From: Sphingomonas gilva
GTDB taxonomy: Bacteria; Pseudomonadota; Alphaproteobacteria; Sphingomonadales; Sphingomonadaceae
Assembly: GCF_003515075.1 (NCBI RefSeq)
Contig: NZ_QWLV01000007.1
Location: 62,001-126,000 of the forward strand
Length of the DNA: 64,000 bases
Reading direction: 5' to 3'
Notes under the pieces: generated by a model
What the model saw: only the letters and a program-made list of their open reading frames with translations
What the model was told of the DNA's origin: nothing
Database searches by the model: none
Part shown: piece by piece, positions 1 through 8,771 of the stretch
Position numbering within the stretch: position 1 is the stretch's first letter
Layout of the letters: every line of letters starts with the position of its first letter
Program-made: the position numbers and the translations under genes

Positions 1-254
1 TGGCGGTGGCTGCGGCGCTGGTTTCCGCGCTGTCGGAGCGGCCGGTGGCCGCTGACACCGTGGCGTTCGGCGAGATCGCGCTTTCGGGGGAGATACGGCC
101 CGTGGCGCACGCCGCGCTGCGCATGAAGGAAGCCGCCAAGCTCGGCTTCGCCCGCGCGCTGACGCCGGCCAACGGCGTTGGCGAGGGGAACGGCATATCG
201 GTGCAATCCTTCCGCACGCTCGGCGCCTTTGTCGATCATCTGCTCGGACGCTGA
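1..254 (+). CDS. radA: DNA repair protein RadA, C-terminal end (partial)
   Basis: This is the last 84 or so codons of an ORF that begins before the window. The visible part matches the C-terminal Lon-protease-like domain of RadA (Sms), the hexameric branch-migration ATPase of recombinational repair. The diagnostic stretch is FGEIALSGEIRPVAH followed by an R-x-KEAAKLGF helix. The zinc finger and RecA-like ATPase core lie outside the window. The gene is followed after 2 bp by an acetyltransferase, and then by a cvpA gene, which is a common neighbour of radA in alphaproteobacteria. The family assignment is confident; an intact N-terminus cannot be checked. Confidence 0.88.
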   Translation, partial: AVAAALVSALSERPVAADTVAFGEIALSGEIRPVAHAALRMKEAAKLGFARALTPANGVGEGNGISVQSFRTLGAFVDHLLGR

Positions 255-256
255 CC

Positions 257-733
257 ATGTATGACTTCAGGCCCGTCACCATCGCCGACCTGTCGTTGCT
301 CAACGACTGGATCGCGCGCCCACATGTCGCGCGCTGGTGGGGTGAGGAGATGTTCGACGAGGCGTATCTTGCGGACGCGCAGTCCGACCTCTGGATAGTA
401 AGCCTTGAGGGGCGGCCGTTCGCCTTTGCGCAAGACTATGCCGTGCATGGCTTCGGTCCGCATCATTTCGACTATCTCGCGCTCGGCGCGCGGGGGATCG
501 ACCAGTTCATCGCCGAGGCCGACTTGCTGGAGCAAGGCCATGGCTCCGCGTTCGTGCGGGCGCAGGTCGAGCGGCTGTTCGCGGGCGGCGCGCCGGTGGT
601 GGGAACCGATCCGCATCCGGACAATGCGCGCGCGATCCGCGCCTATCAGAAAGCGGGTTTCGTGCGCGCCGGCGATCCGCGCGAAACCGCATGGGGCCTG
701 GCGCAACTGATGGAATGCCGGCCATCGCCATAA
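257..733 (+). CDS. GNAT family N-acetyltransferase, AAC(6')-like
   Basis: A 158-aa single-domain GNAT acyltransferase. RPHVARWW (residues 21-28) is the N-terminal signature of the aminoglycoside 6'-N-acetyltransferase / siderophore-acyltransferase branch. The acetyl-CoA loop EQGHGS sits near residue 92, and PDNARAIRAYQKAGF (121-135) is the C-terminal hallmark. The reaction is transfer of an acyl group from acyl-CoA to an amine. The true substrate cannot be read from sequence, and a chromosomal housekeeping setting does not by itself imply antibiotic resistance. The start is 2 bp after the radA stop, which suggests co-transcription. Confidence 0.8.
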   Translation: MYDFRPVTIADLSLLNDWIARPHVARWWGEEMFDEAYLADAQSDLWIVSLEGRPFAFAQDYAVHGFGPHHFDYLALGARGIDQFIAEADLLEQGHGSAFVRAQVERLFAGGAPVVGTDPHPDNARAIRAYQKAGFVRAGDPRETAWGLAQLMECRPSP

Positions 734-784
734 CCGTCGCCATGCCGCGTTGACCAGTACAGCCTCGCCACCTACGTCCGCCTG

Positions 785-1336
785 ATGGGCCTGACCTCAC
801 TGGACATCGTCGTATTGCTGCTGGTCGGCGGCGCCGCCGTGCTCGGCGTGATGCGCGGGTTCGTGCATGAGGTGCTGTCGCTCGGCGTGTGGGTGCTGGT
901 CGTGATCGGGCTGAAGGCGGCGCACACGCCGCTGACCGCCAGCCTCGCCGATGCGGTGGGATCGACCGGAGGCGCTGCGGTGCTGGCCTTCGCGCTGATC
1001 TTCGGGCTGCTCTATTTCGGCGGCAAGCTGATCGCCCGGCGGGTCGGCAAGGGCGTCAGGACGTCGATGGTCGGCCCGGTCGATCGCGCGCTGGGGCTGG
1101 GCTTCGGCGCATTGAAGGGGCTGATCTTCGCCAGCCTCTTGTTCCTGCTGCTGGTGCTCGTCACCGACACCTTCGGCGGCGGCCCGCGCGAACGGCCCGA
1201 ATGGGTGACGACCGCACGGACATATCCGCTGCTCAACGCCACCAGCGGATCGATCGCCGATTTCGTCGAGCGGCGCAGGAAGGGCGAATCGATCTTCGCC
1301 GACGATTCGGCTGCCAATGCGAGCGACGCGAAATGA
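785..1336 (+). CDS. cvpA: CvpA family inner-membrane protein
   Basis: A 183-aa protein with about four hydrophobic segments. The first begins at residue 4 (LDIVVLLLVGGAAVLGVMRGF), and the glycine-rich MRGFVHE turn is typical of CvpA/colicin V production proteins. In other bacteria CvpA supports envelope homeostasis and, in E. coli, colicin V export. The C-terminus is polar and acidic. Its stop overlaps the start of the Fe-S scaffold-like gene (ATGA), so the two are probably translationally coupled. The cvpA-scaffold order after radA supports the call. Confidence 0.85.
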   Translation: MGLTSLDIVVLLLVGGAAVLGVMRGFVHEVLSLGVWVLVVIGLKAAHTPLTASLADAVGSTGGAAVLAFALIFGLLYFGGKLIARRVGKGVRTSMVGPVDRALGLGFGALKGLIFASLLFLLLVLVTDTFGGGPRERPEWVTTARTYPLLNATSGSIADFVERRRKGESIFADDSAANASDAK

Positions 1337-1758
1337 GCGCGCCGCTCTACAACAGCGCGTTGCTGAGGCTCGCCGCGACGATCCCGCATGCCGCCCGGCT
1401 GGCCGATCCGCATGCGAGCGTCGAGAAGCGATCGCCGGTATGCGGCAGCCGGGTGACGGTGGATGTGAAGCTGGACGATGCGGGCCGGGTGGCGGAGCTC
1501 GGCCAGCTGGTCCGCGCCTGCGCGCTGGGCCAGGCCTCCGCCTCGCTGATGGGCGCATCGGCGATCGGGCGCGACGCCGGCGAACTCGCCGCCGCGCGCG
1601 ACGCGCTGGCCGGGTGGCTCGCAGGCGCGCGCGGCGATCCGGGCGACTGGCCGGGGCTCGACGTGCTCGCGCCGGCGCGCGATTATCCCGCGCGCCATGC
1701 TTCGATCCGGCTGGCGTTCGAGGCGGTGGCCGAGGCCGCGGAAAAGGCGAGGGGCTGA
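1333..1758 (+). CDS. NifU/IscU-like iron-sulfur cluster scaffold protein
   Basis: A 141-aa protein with the IscU fold signature. It has SPVCGSRVTVDVKLD near residues 34-48 (first ligand Cys) and RACALGQASASLMG near residues 62-75 (second ligand Cys). Canonical scaffolds carry a third Cys in the C-terminal helix. Here the equivalent segment reads RHASIRLAFEAV and has no Cys, so cluster binding may differ or depend on a partner. The ATG overlaps the cvpA stop, and the last base of its stop is the first base of the kefC ATG, giving a tightly coupled three-gene run. The family is clear; the role in Fe-S assembly is inferred. Confidence 0.78.
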   Translation: MSAPLYNSALLRLAATIPHAARLADPHASVEKRSPVCGSRVTVDVKLDDAGRVAELGQLVRACALGQASASLMGASAIGRDAGELAAARDALAGWLAGARGDPGDWPGLDVLAPARDYPARHASIRLAFEAVAEAAEKARG

Positions 1759-3557
1759 TGCACGGCGAAGGGGGGACGGCGTCGCTGCTGCACGACGGGG
1801 TGATCCTGTTCGGCTTCGCGTTGGCCTTCGTCCTGATCTTCAGGAAGCTCGGGCTGGGCGCGACGCTGGGCTTTCTCGTCGCCGGCGCGCTGGTCGGGCC
1901 GCAGGCGCTGGGGCTGGTCGGCGAGGCCGAGCGGACGATGGGGATCGCCGAGTTCGGCATCACCCTGCTGCTGTTCCTGGTCGGCCTGGAGCTGAGCCCG
2001 GCGCGGCTGTGGCGGATGCGGCACGACATTTTCGGCTTCGGGCTGCTGCAGGTGATGCTGTGCGGGCTGGCGGTATCGGCGGTGATCTACGCCTTCACCG
2101 ATTTCTCCGCCGCCGCGTCGCTCGCCCTGGGCCTGCCGCTCGGCCTGTCGTCGACCGCGCAGGTGCTGCCGATGCTGCAATCGGCGGGGCGGATGCGCAC
2201 ACCGCTGGGCGAGCGCGCCTTTTCGACATTGCTGTTCCAGGACCTGTCGATCGTCCCGCTGATCACCATCGTCGCCGCCATGTCGCGCAATCCGGCCGAT
2301 GCGGCGGGACCGCCGGGCTGGCTGCTGTTCCTCTACACCGTCGCCGCGGTGGCGGGGCTGGTGCTTGCGGGGCGCTTCGTGCTGCGGCCCTTCCTCCGCC
2401 TGATCGGCAATCTCGGCGAGCGCGAGATGTTCGTCTTCGCCGCTTTGTTCACCGTGCTCGCCAGCGCGGCGGTGATGGAGCTGCTGGGCCTTTCGACCGC
2501 ACTCGGCGCGTTCATCGCGGGCGTGATGCTCGCCGACAGCCCGTACCGGCACGAGCTGGAGGCCGATGTCGAGCCGTTCCGGTCGATCCTGCTCGGCCTG
2601 TTCTTCCTGGCCGTCGGCATGATGCTCAACCTCCACGCGATCGCCGAGCGGCCGCTGTTCGTCGCGGCGATGGCGGCGGCGCTGATCGTGACCAAGGCGG
2701 TGGTGATCGGCGGCCTCGCGCTCGCCTTCAGGATGAAGTGGCGGCAGGCGCTCGCGCTCGGCCTGCTGCTGAGCCAGGGCGGCGAATTCGGCTTCGTGCT
2801 GTTCGCCGCGGCGCAAGGCGCGCTGCTGATCGACCCGGAGGCGGCGAGCCTGTTCGGCGCGATCGTCACCCTCTCCATGGCGACGACGCCGTTCCTGATG
2901 ATGGCGACCGCGCGCATCCGCGCCGAGCCGGTGATCGCGGGCGAGCGCGAAGGGCCGGTCGCCGACGGCTCCAACGCGCTGATCGTCGGCTATGGCCGCT
3001 TCGGCCAGACGGTCGGCCAGATGCTGCTGGCGCAAGGCGTCGAGGTGACGCTGATCGACACCGATATCGAGATGATCGACGTGGCGGGCGAGTTCGGCGC
3101 CAAGGTCTATTATGGCGACGGCACGCGGCTGGACATGCTGCGCCAGGCTGGCGCGGCGGATGCGGAGCTGATCCTGTTCTGCATCGACGGCGACCAGATC
3201 GAGCCAGAGCTGATCGAGGGCGTTCATGCGGCTTTTCCCGACGCCGCGATCTTCGTGCGCGCCTTCGACCGCCGTTCGCTGCTGAAGCTCAAGAAATCGC
3301 CGGTCGCGGGCGTGGTGCGGGAGGTGATGGAATCGGCGGTGGCGATGGCGCGGCAGGCGCTGGCGGAGATCGGCGTGGACGAGGAGGAGATCGCCCGCAC
3401 CGAGGACCTGTACCGCGCCAACGACAAGAAGCGCCTCGTCGCCCAGCATGAGGCGGGGGATGTGCGCGCGGCGCGCGACATCATCATCATCCGGCCCGAG
3501 CGCGAGGCGCGCCCCGGCGCGGCGGCCGCTCCGGCAACCGACACGGATTGCGGATGA
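1758..3557 (+). CDS. kefC: Monovalent cation:proton antiporter, KefB/KefC type (CPA2)
   Basis: A 599-aa inner-membrane antiporter. Residues 1 to about 390 are strongly hydrophobic with around twelve membrane segments. These are followed from about residue 406 by an RCK/TrkA-N Rossmann domain containing GYGRFGQ and an acidic end of the second strand (LIDTD). KefB/C proteins exchange K+ for H+ and are gated by glutathione adducts. Which ligand gates this homologue is not visible. The start is the ATG overlapping the upstream stop by one base; a longer in-frame reading would run through the scaffold gene. Its 3' end overlaps the DUF423 gene (ATGA). Length is normal for KefC-like proteins. Confidence 0.9.
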   Translation: MHGEGGTASLLHDGVILFGFALAFVLIFRKLGLGATLGFLVAGALVGPQALGLVGEAERTMGIAEFGITLLLFLVGLELSPARLWRMRHDIFGFGLLQVMLCGLAVSAVIYAFTDFSAAASLALGLPLGLSSTAQVLPMLQSAGRMRTPLGERAFSTLLFQDLSIVPLITIVAAMSRNPADAAGPPGWLLFLYTVAAVAGLVLAGRFVLRPFLRLIGNLGEREMFVFAALFTVLASAAVMELLGLSTALGAFIAGVMLADSPYRHELEADVEPFRSILLGLFFLAVGMMLNLHAIAERPLFVAAMAAALIVTKAVVIGGLALAFRMKWRQALALGLLLSQGGEFGFVLFAAAQGALLIDPEAASLFGAIVTLSMATTPFLMMATARIRAEPVIAGEREGPVADGSNALIVGYGRFGQTVGQMLLAQGVEVTLIDTDIEMIDVAGEFGAKVYYGDGTRLDMLRQAGAADAELILFCIDGDQIEPELIEGVHAAFPDAAIFVRAFDRRSLLKLKKSPVAGVVREVMESAVAMARQALAEIGVDEEEIARTEDLYRANDKKRLVAQHEAGDVRAARDIIIIRPEREARPGAAAAPATDTDCG

Positions 3558-3886
3558 ACGCGCTGCTGATCGCCGCCGCCCTGTCGGGCGCGCTCGCCGT
3601 CGCGGCGGGGGCGTTCGGCGCGCACGGGGCGGAGGGCAAGGCGGCCGAATGGCTGCGCACCGGCGGGCTGTATCAGCTGATCCACGCGGTCGCGGCGCTG
3701 GCCGCGCTCCGGCTGGAGGCGAAGGGGCCGGGCTGGCTGTTCGTGGCGGGGAGCGCGATCTTCGCCTGCTCGCTCTACGCGATGGCGCTGGGCGCGCCGC
3801 GCTGGCTGGGCGCGGTGACGCCGGTTGGCGGCGCGTTGATGATCGGCGGGTGGTTGTGGCTGGCGTGGGTCGGGATGCGGGGGTAG
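3554..3886 (+). CDS. DUF423 family membrane protein
   Basis: A 110-aa protein with four hydrophobic segments. The N-terminal pattern GALAVAAGAFGAHG followed by TGGLYQLIHAVAALA is the hallmark of DUF423 (YgdD/YwdK-like), a small four-helix inner-membrane family of unknown function. I chose the ATG at 3554 over a TTG six bases earlier because it overlaps the kefC stop (ATGA). It ends 9 bp before tgt, so it may be the last member of the cvpA-scaffold-kefC run or read into tgt. Confidence 0.85.
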   Translation: MNALLIAAALSGALAVAAGAFGAHGAEGKAAEWLRTGGLYQLIHAVAALAALRLEAKGPGWLFVAGSAIFACSLYAMALGAPRWLGAVTPVGGALMIGGWLWLAWVGMRG

Positions 3887-3895
3887 GGCGCGCGG

Positions 3896-5032
3896 ATGCC
3901 CCTCCCTCCCCGCTTCCAATTCACCATCTCCGCCACCGACGGCCGCGCGCGCGCCGGCGAGATCGCGATGCGGCGGGGCACGATCCGCACGCCGGCGTTC
4001 ATGCCGGTCGGCACCGCCGCCACCGTCAAGGCGATGAAGCCGGCCGACGTGCGCGCGGCGGGCGCGGACATCATCCTGGGCAACACCTATCACCTGATGC
4101 TGCGCCCGACCGCCGAGCGGGTGCACCGGCTGGGCGGTCTGCATGGGTTCATGGGCTGGGAGCGGCCGATCCTGACCGATTCGGGCGGCTATCAGGTGAT
4201 GAGCCTGGCCGACCTGACCACGCGCAACGAGGAGGGGGTGACGTTCAAGTCGCACCTCGACGGGTCGCGGCACACGCTCAGCCCCGAGCGGTCGATGGAG
4301 ATCCAGCGGCTGCTGGGGTCGGACATCGTCATGTGCTTCGACGAGCTGGTATCCACCACCGAGACGCGCGAGGCCCAGCAGGCGGCGATGGCGCGGTCGA
4401 TGCGATGGGCGAGGCGCAGCCGCGACGCGTTCGATGCGGGCGGGGCGCATGCGCAAGGGGCGGCGCTGTTCGGCATCCAGCAGGGCGCGCTGGACGAGGG
4501 ATTGCGCCGGGAATCGGCCGATGCGCTGATCGATATCGGATTCGACGGCTATGCGGTCGGGGGCCTCGCGGTGGGCGAGGGGCAGGAGGCGATGTTCGCC
4601 TGCCTCGACTTCGCGCCGGGGCAGCTGCCCGCCGACAAGCCGCGCTATCTGATGGGGGTCGGCAAGCCCGACGACATCGTCGGCGCGGTCGAGCGCGGGA
4701 TCGACATGTTCGATTGCGTGCTGCCGACGCGGAGCGGGCGCAACGGCCAGGGGTTCACGCGCGGCGGACCGATCAACATCCGCAATGCGAAGTTCGCCGA
4801 GGACCAGGGGCCGATCGATCCCGATTGCGCCTGCCCGGTGTGCGGGACGTGGAGCCGGGCGTATCTGCATCATCTCAACAAGGCCGGGGAGATCCTCGGT
4901 GCGATGCTGATGACCGAGCATAATCTGTGGTTCTACCAGGCGCTGATGGCGGACCTGCGCGCGGCGATCGGCGAAGGGCGGCTGGGGGCGTTCGCGGAAG
5001 GGTTTCGCGCGCGGTATTATGGGGTGACCTGA
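3896..5032 (+). CDS. tgt: Queuine tRNA-ribosyltransferase (tRNA-guanine transglycosylase)
   Basis: A 378-aa cytoplasmic enzyme that exchanges guanine-34 for preQ1 in GUN-anticodon tRNAs, a step in queuosine synthesis. The DSGGYQ substrate loop (active-site Asp about 95) and the nucleophile region [13 protein letters not shown] (Asp about 273) are present. The zinc site is complete, with CAC-x-x-C at 311-316 and His at about 342. Length is normal for bacterial Tgt. It is convergent with ubiG, and a 133-bp palindromic repeat separates the two stops. Confidence 0.96.
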   Translation: MPLPPRFQFTISATDGRARAGEIAMRRGTIRTPAFMPVGTAATVKAMKPADVRAAGADIILGNTYHLMLRPTAERVHRLGGLHGFMGWERPILTDSGGYQVMSLADLTTRNEEGVTFKSHLDGSRHTLSPERSMEIQRLLGSDIVMCFDELVSTTETREAQQAAMARSMRWARRSRDAFDAGGAHAQGAALFGIQQGALDEGLRRESADALIDIGFDGYAVGGLAVGEGQEAMFACLDFAPGQLPADKPRYLMGVGKPDDIVGAVERGIDMFDCVLPTRSGRNGQGFTRGGPINIRNAKFAEDQGPIDPDCACPVCGTWSRAYLHHLNKAGEILGAMLMTEHNLWFYQALMADLRAAIGEGRLGAFAEGFRARYYGVT

Positions 5033-5165
5033 TACCTCCCCGGAACGGGGAGGGGGACCAGCCGCAGGCTGGTGGAGGGGGAGCGCCGCGAGCGCGGCGC
5101 CTGTGGAGAGCCCCCTCCACCACCGCTTTTCGAGCGGCGGTCCCCCTCCCCGTTCCGGAGAGGTA
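5033..5165 (+). repeat. Dispersed intergenic palindromic repeat, family A, copy 1
   Basis: The element is bounded by inverted ends (TACCTCCCCGGAACGG at the left, its complement at the right) and contains inner palindromes around CAGCCGCAGGCTG and a GCGCCGCGAGCGCGGCGC core. A second copy, about 90% similar by eye and in the opposite orientation, is at 62619-62755. It fills the gap between convergent tgt and ubiG and could act as a bidirectional terminator. It resembles REP/BIME or MITE-type elements; it has no coding capacity. Confidence 0.85.
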
Positions 5166-5166
5166 T

Positions 5167-5907
5167 TTAGGGGCGCGTTGCCGAGACGAAGTAATCCAGC
5201 GCGAGATTGTCCGAGAGGTGGAAGCCTCTGAGCGGCGTGAAGTTCAGCCCGCGCACGTCCAGCACGCTGAGGCCCGCGTCCTCCATCAGCCTGGTCAGCT
5301 CCGCCGGGCGGAGGAAGCTGTTCCAGTCGTGGGTGCCCCTGGGGATTTGCCCGGTCCCCTCGCCGATGGTGATCATCGCCAGGCGTGACAGCGCGGTGCG
5401 GTTTGGGGTGGAGAGGATCATCAGCCCGCCGGGCGCCAATGCCGACGCCAGGCCCAAGACGAAGGCGGCGGGGTCGGACACATGCTCGATCACCTCCATC
5501 GAGGTGACGAGGTCGAACCGCTCGCCATTCACCGCCGCGACATCGCCGACGCGGTAGTCGATCGGCAGACCGCCGCGCGCGGCATGGGCGCTCGCCACGT
5601 CGATATTCTCGGGCGCCGCGTCCACGCCGGTCACCGCCGCGCCCAGCCGGGCGAGCGGCTCGCACAGGAGGCCAGCGCCGCAGCCCATGTCGAGCGCGCG
5701 CCTGCCTTCGAGCGGGCGGAAGCCGGTCTCGTCCAGGCTCCAGTGGCGATCGGCCTCCTCGCGCAGATAGGCGAGGCGCACCGGGTTCAGCCGGTGGAGC
5801 ATCGCCGACGAGCCCTTCGGGTCCCACCAGTCCTTCGCCAGCGCGCCGAAATGGGCGGCTTCTTCCGCGCGCACGGTGGTTTCTGCTGATACGGTTGCGC
5901 TCGTCAT
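5167..5907 (-). CDS. ubiG: Ubiquinone biosynthesis O-methyltransferase UbiG
   Basis: A 246-aa class I SAM methyltransferase that does both O-methylations of ubiquinone synthesis. After the amphipathic N-terminal segment containing HFGALAKDWWDPKG, the SAM loop LDMGCGAG is at about 72-79, and GVDAAPENI follows at the end of the second strand. EVIEHV and the UbiG signature THDWNSF are also present. Length is normal. It is divergent from the aspartate kinase, with 52 bp between start codons. I saw no strong promoter consensus in that gap. Confidence 0.95.
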   Translation of the reverse strand: MTSATVSAETTVRAEEAAHFGALAKDWWDPKGSSAMLHRLNPVRLAYLREEADRHWSLDETGFRPLEGRRALDMGCGAGLLCEPLARLGAAVTGVDAAPENIDVASAHAARGGLPIDYRVGDVAAVNGERFDLVTSMEVIEHVSDPAAFVLGLASALAPGGLMILSTPNRTALSRLAMITIGEGTGQIPRGTHDWNSFLRPAELTRLMEDAGLSVLDVRGLNFTPLRGFHLSDNLALDYFVSATRP

Positions 5908-5959
5908 GCGCGCAACCTATCGGGGGCGGCCTTTCGACCCAAGGGAAATCAGGACGCAC

Positions 5960-7225
5960 ATGGCCCGGATCGTGATGAAGTTCGGCGGCACGTCGATGGC
6001 CGGGATCGAGCGCATCCGCACCGTGGCGGGGCTCGTCAAGAGCGAGGTGGAGGCCGGGAACGAGGTCGCCGTCGTCGTCTCGGCGATGGCCGGCGAGACC
6101 GACCGGCTGGTCAATTTCTGCCGCGAGGCCTCCGCGCTCTACGATCCGCGCGAATATGACGTGGTGGTGTCCTCGGGCGAGCAGATCACCAGCGGGTTGC
6201 TGGCGATCACGCTGCAATCGATGGGCGTGCCGGCGCGGAGCTGGCTCGGCTGGCAGCTGCCGATCAAGACCAGCGACGCGCACGCCTCCGCCCGGATCGA
6301 GGATATCGACACCACCGCGCTCAATGCGGCGCTGGCGGACGGCGAGGTCGCGGTGATCCCCGGCTTCCAGGGCGTCGGCACCGGCGAGCGAGTCTCGACG
6401 CTGGGGCGCGGCGGATCGGACACGAGCGCCGTGGCGATGGCGGCGGCGATGAAGGCCGACCGCTGCGACATCTACACCGATGTCGACGGCGTCTACACCA
6501 CCGATCCGCGCATCGTCCCGCGCGCGCGCAAGCTGAGCAAGGTGACGTACGAGGAGATGCTCGAGCTGGCCAGCGTCGGCGCCAAGGTGCTGCAGACGCG
6601 GTCGGTCGGGCTGGCGATGAAGGAGAAGGTGCGCGTGCGCGTGCTCTCGTCCTTCGACACGGATATGCGCGATGAAAGCGGCCACAGGGGCACGCTGATC
6701 GTCGGCGACGAGGAAATCGAGGAAAGCGCAATGGAACGCCAGCTGATCACCGGCATCGCCTATGACAAGAACGAGGCGCAGATCACCCTGACCCGCGTGC
6801 CCGACAAGCCCGGCACCGTGGCGGGCATCTTCCGCCCGCTCGCCGAGGCGTCGATCAACGTCGACATGATCGTGCAGAACGTCGCCAAGGACAAGGGCGA
6901 GACCGACGTCACCTTTACCGTGCCCAAGGCCGAACTGGCCCGTGCGCAGGACGCGCTGGAGCAGGCGCGCGAGGCGATCGGCTACCATCGCCTCCTGACC
7001 AAGACCGACATCTGCAAGGTATCGGTGGTCGGCGTCGGAATGCGCAGCCATGCGGGCGTGGCGGCGGCGATGTTCGACGCGCTCGCCGAGCGGAAGATCA
7101 ACATCCTCGCCATCACCACCAGCGAGATCAAGGTGAGCGTGCTGATCGAGGAGGATTATACCGAGCTCGCGGTGCGCGTGCTGCACACCGCCTATGGGCT
7201 GGACGCGGAGGACGCGGCCGCCTGA
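5960..7225 (+). CDS. lysC: Aspartate kinase
   Basis: A 421-aa aspartokinase that makes 4-phospho-L-aspartate, the entry to lysine, threonine, methionine and diaminopimelate. The N-terminal kinase domain has KFGGTS (7-12) and GRGGSDTSAVA; two C-terminal ACT domains (LTRVPDKPGTVAGIF and VSVVGVGMRSHAGVA) provide allosteric control. An upstream in-frame start at 5876 would lie inside ubiG and is rejected; the chosen ATG has an AGGA-type site just upstream. The 239 bp after it, to 7464, hold no gene or convincing terminator that I could see. Confidence 0.95.
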   Translation: MARIVMKFGGTSMAGIERIRTVAGLVKSEVEAGNEVAVVVSAMAGETDRLVNFCREASALYDPREYDVVVSSGEQITSGLLAITLQSMGVPARSWLGWQLPIKTSDAHASARIEDIDTTALNAALADGEVAVIPGFQGVGTGERVSTLGRGGSDTSAVAMAAAMKADRCDIYTDVDGVYTTDPRIVPRARKLSKVTYEEMLELASVGAKVLQTRSVGLAMKEKVRVRVLSSFDTDMRDESGHRGTLIVGDEEIEESAMERQLITGIAYDKNEAQITLTRVPDKPGTVAGIFRPLAEASINVDMIVQNVAKDKGETDVTFTVPKAELARAQDALEQAREAIGYHRLLTKTDICKVSVVGVGMRSHAGVAAAMFDALAERKINILAITTSEIKVSVLIEEDYTELAVRVLHTAYGLDAEDAAA

Positions 7226-7464
7226 TTCGGGCGGAGGCGGGCGTACCCGATCTTCCAAAGGTGAGGAAGGTGAGGATAGGCGTGCCCTGTCTTCCCCTCC
7301 CCGCAATTTCGAAACGGCGTTGCCGATCGAAAGGGAGAGGGTGACGTGACGCGTCATCCGCCAGGGTAGAGCAGGCGAAATCCTACATTGCCAGACTTTT
7401 GTGAGGAGCCGCCCGTCGAACCAGGCCATTGCCGGTATCGAATACTCATTCTAGGCGGAGCGGC

Positions 7465-8496
7465 ATGAGCGATACAGCATCTGTCGGCGCCCAGCGCCTT
7501 TCCCGGCGCATGGCGCGCGGCTGCGAATTCCTGGGCAGCGAGGTCGCGGTGATGTGCGGCGCGATGTCGTGGGTCAGCGAGCGCAATCTGGTCGCGGCGA
7601 TGTCCAACGCGGGCGGGTTCGGGCTGATCGCCTGCGGGGCGATGACGCCCGAGCTGCTCGACGCCGAGATCGCCGGGACCAGGGCGCTGACCGACAGGCC
7701 GTTCGGCGTGAACCTGATCACCATGCACCCGCAGCTGTTCGATCTGATCGCGGTATGCGCCAGGCACCAGGTGACGCATGTCGTGCTGGCGGGCGGGTTG
7801 CCGCCCAAGGGCAGCCTGGAGGCGATCAAGGAGACCGGCGCCAAGGTCGTGTGCTTCGCGCCTGCCTTGAGCCTGGCCAAGAAGCTGATCCGATCGGGCG
7901 TCGATGCGCTGGTGGTCGAGGGGATGGAGGCGGGCGGCCATATCGGCCCGGTTTCGACCAGCGTGCTGGCGCAGGAGATATTGCCCGAGGTGGCTGAGCA
8001 GGTTCCGGTGTTCGTCGCCGGCGGGATCGGCCGTGGCGAGGCGATCGCCGGCTATCTCGACATGGGCGCGGCCGGCGTCCAGCTCGGCACCCGCTTCGTC
8101 TGCGCGAGCGAGAGCATCGCGCATGCCAATTTCAAGAAGGCGTTCATCCGCGCCAGCGCGCGCGACGCGGTGGCGAGCGTCCAGATCGACCCGCGCCTGC
8201 CGGTGATCCCGGTGCGCGCGCTGAAGAACGCCTCCACCGAGCTGTTCACCGCCAAGCAGCGCGAGGTCGCCCAGGCGCTGGACGAGGGCAGGGTGGCGAT
8301 GGCCGAGGCGCAGCTGCAGATCGAGCATTACTGGGCGGGCGCGCTCAGGCGGGCGGTGATCGACGGCGATGTCGACAACGGCTCGCTGATGGCGGGGCAG
8401 TCGGTTGGGATGGTGACGAAGGAGGAGCCGCTGGCCGACATCCTCGCCGCGCTGATGGCCGAGGCGGCGCATGCGCTGGAGGCGCGCGCAAGCTGA
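7465..8496 (+). CDS. Nitronate monooxygenase / FabK-like FMN oxidoreductase
   Basis: A 343-aa TIM-barrel flavoprotein. Diagnostic segments are the N-terminal GAMSWVSERNLVAAMSNAG, the phosphate-binding region VEGMEAGGHIGP and FVAGGIGRGEAIAGYLDMGA followed by GVQLGTRFVC. These fit the NMO / enoyl-ACP reductase II superfamily. Members oxidise nitroalkanes or reduce enoyl-ACP, and the sequence alone does not decide which. I took the ATG at 7465 because AGGCGGAG lies just upstream; a longer ORF starts at 7429. It is followed by the FitAB promoter region. Confidence 0.85.
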   Translation: MSDTASVGAQRLSRRMARGCEFLGSEVAVMCGAMSWVSERNLVAAMSNAGGFGLIACGAMTPELLDAEIAGTRALTDRPFGVNLITMHPQLFDLIAVCARHQVTHVVLAGGLPPKGSLEAIKETGAKVVCFAPALSLAKKLIRSGVDALVVEGMEAGGHIGPVSTSVLAQEILPEVAEQVPVFVAGGIGRGEAIAGYLDMGAAGVQLGTRFVCASESIAHANFKKAFIRASARDAVASVQIDPRLPVIPVRALKNASTELFTAKQREVAQALDEGRVAMAEAQLQIEHYWAGALRRAVIDGDVDNGSLMAGQSVGMVTKEEPLADILAALMAEAAHALEARAS

Positions 8497-8534
8497 TTGC
8501 TTGCATTTTGCTAGCAAAATGATATATCGCCATC
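8497..8534 (+). promoter_or_regulatory. Promoter and palindromic operator of the FitAB-type TA pair
   Basis: A perfect 18-bp palindrome, CATTTTGCTAGCAAAATG, lies at 8504-8521. It sits between a -35-like TTGCAT (8501-8506) and a -10-like TATATC (8523-8528), with a 16-bp spacer. Autorepression by antitoxin-toxin complexes on such palindromes is established for FitAB and VapBC. The predicted transcript start falls at or very near the ATG at 8535, so the message may be leaderless. Confidence 0.7.
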
Positions 8535-8771
8535 ATGGCGACGCTGACCATCCGTAAGCTCGACGATGCCGTGTACGAACGGCTGAAGGCGCAGGCTGCC
8601 GCCAACCATCGATCGCTAGAAGCTGAAGCGCGGATGCTGCTGGAGCAGATCGCACCGGACAAGGGCGACATCATCGCGCGTCTGCGGGAATCCAACACGC
8701 GTTACGTCGCCGAGCGCGGCTATGCGCCCGATAGTCTGGATCTCATTCGGAAGATGCGCGACGAAGAATGA
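8535..8771 (+). CDS. FitA-like ribbon-helix-helix antitoxin
   Basis: A 78-aa protein with an N-terminal ribbon-helix-helix domain: a TLTIRKLDD strand, then a helix leading to NHRSLEAEARMLLEQ. This is the FitA/VapB pattern. The C-terminal tail is polar and should wrap the toxin. It neutralises the PIN-domain RNase encoded next and, with it, represses the promoter at 8497-8534. Its stop overlaps the toxin ATG (ATGA), a translational coupling usual for TA operons. The base composition is slightly less GC-rich than its neighbours, consistent with acquisition. Confidence 0.85.
   Translation: MATLTIRKLDDAVYERLKAQAAANHRSLEAEARMLLEQIAPDKGDIIARLRESNTRYVAERGYAPDSLDLIRKMRDEE

Noticed and set aside
5876-5959. 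Upstream in-frame start for aspartate kinase
   Set aside because: It would overlap the start of divergent ubiG and add residues not seen in the family.
3224-7429. A 1401-codon open frame on the minus strand
   Set aside because: It runs antisense to kefC, DUF423, tgt and lysC and passes in frame with no known domain except a piece of UbiG in another frame. In a GC-rich genome such long antisense frames are common.
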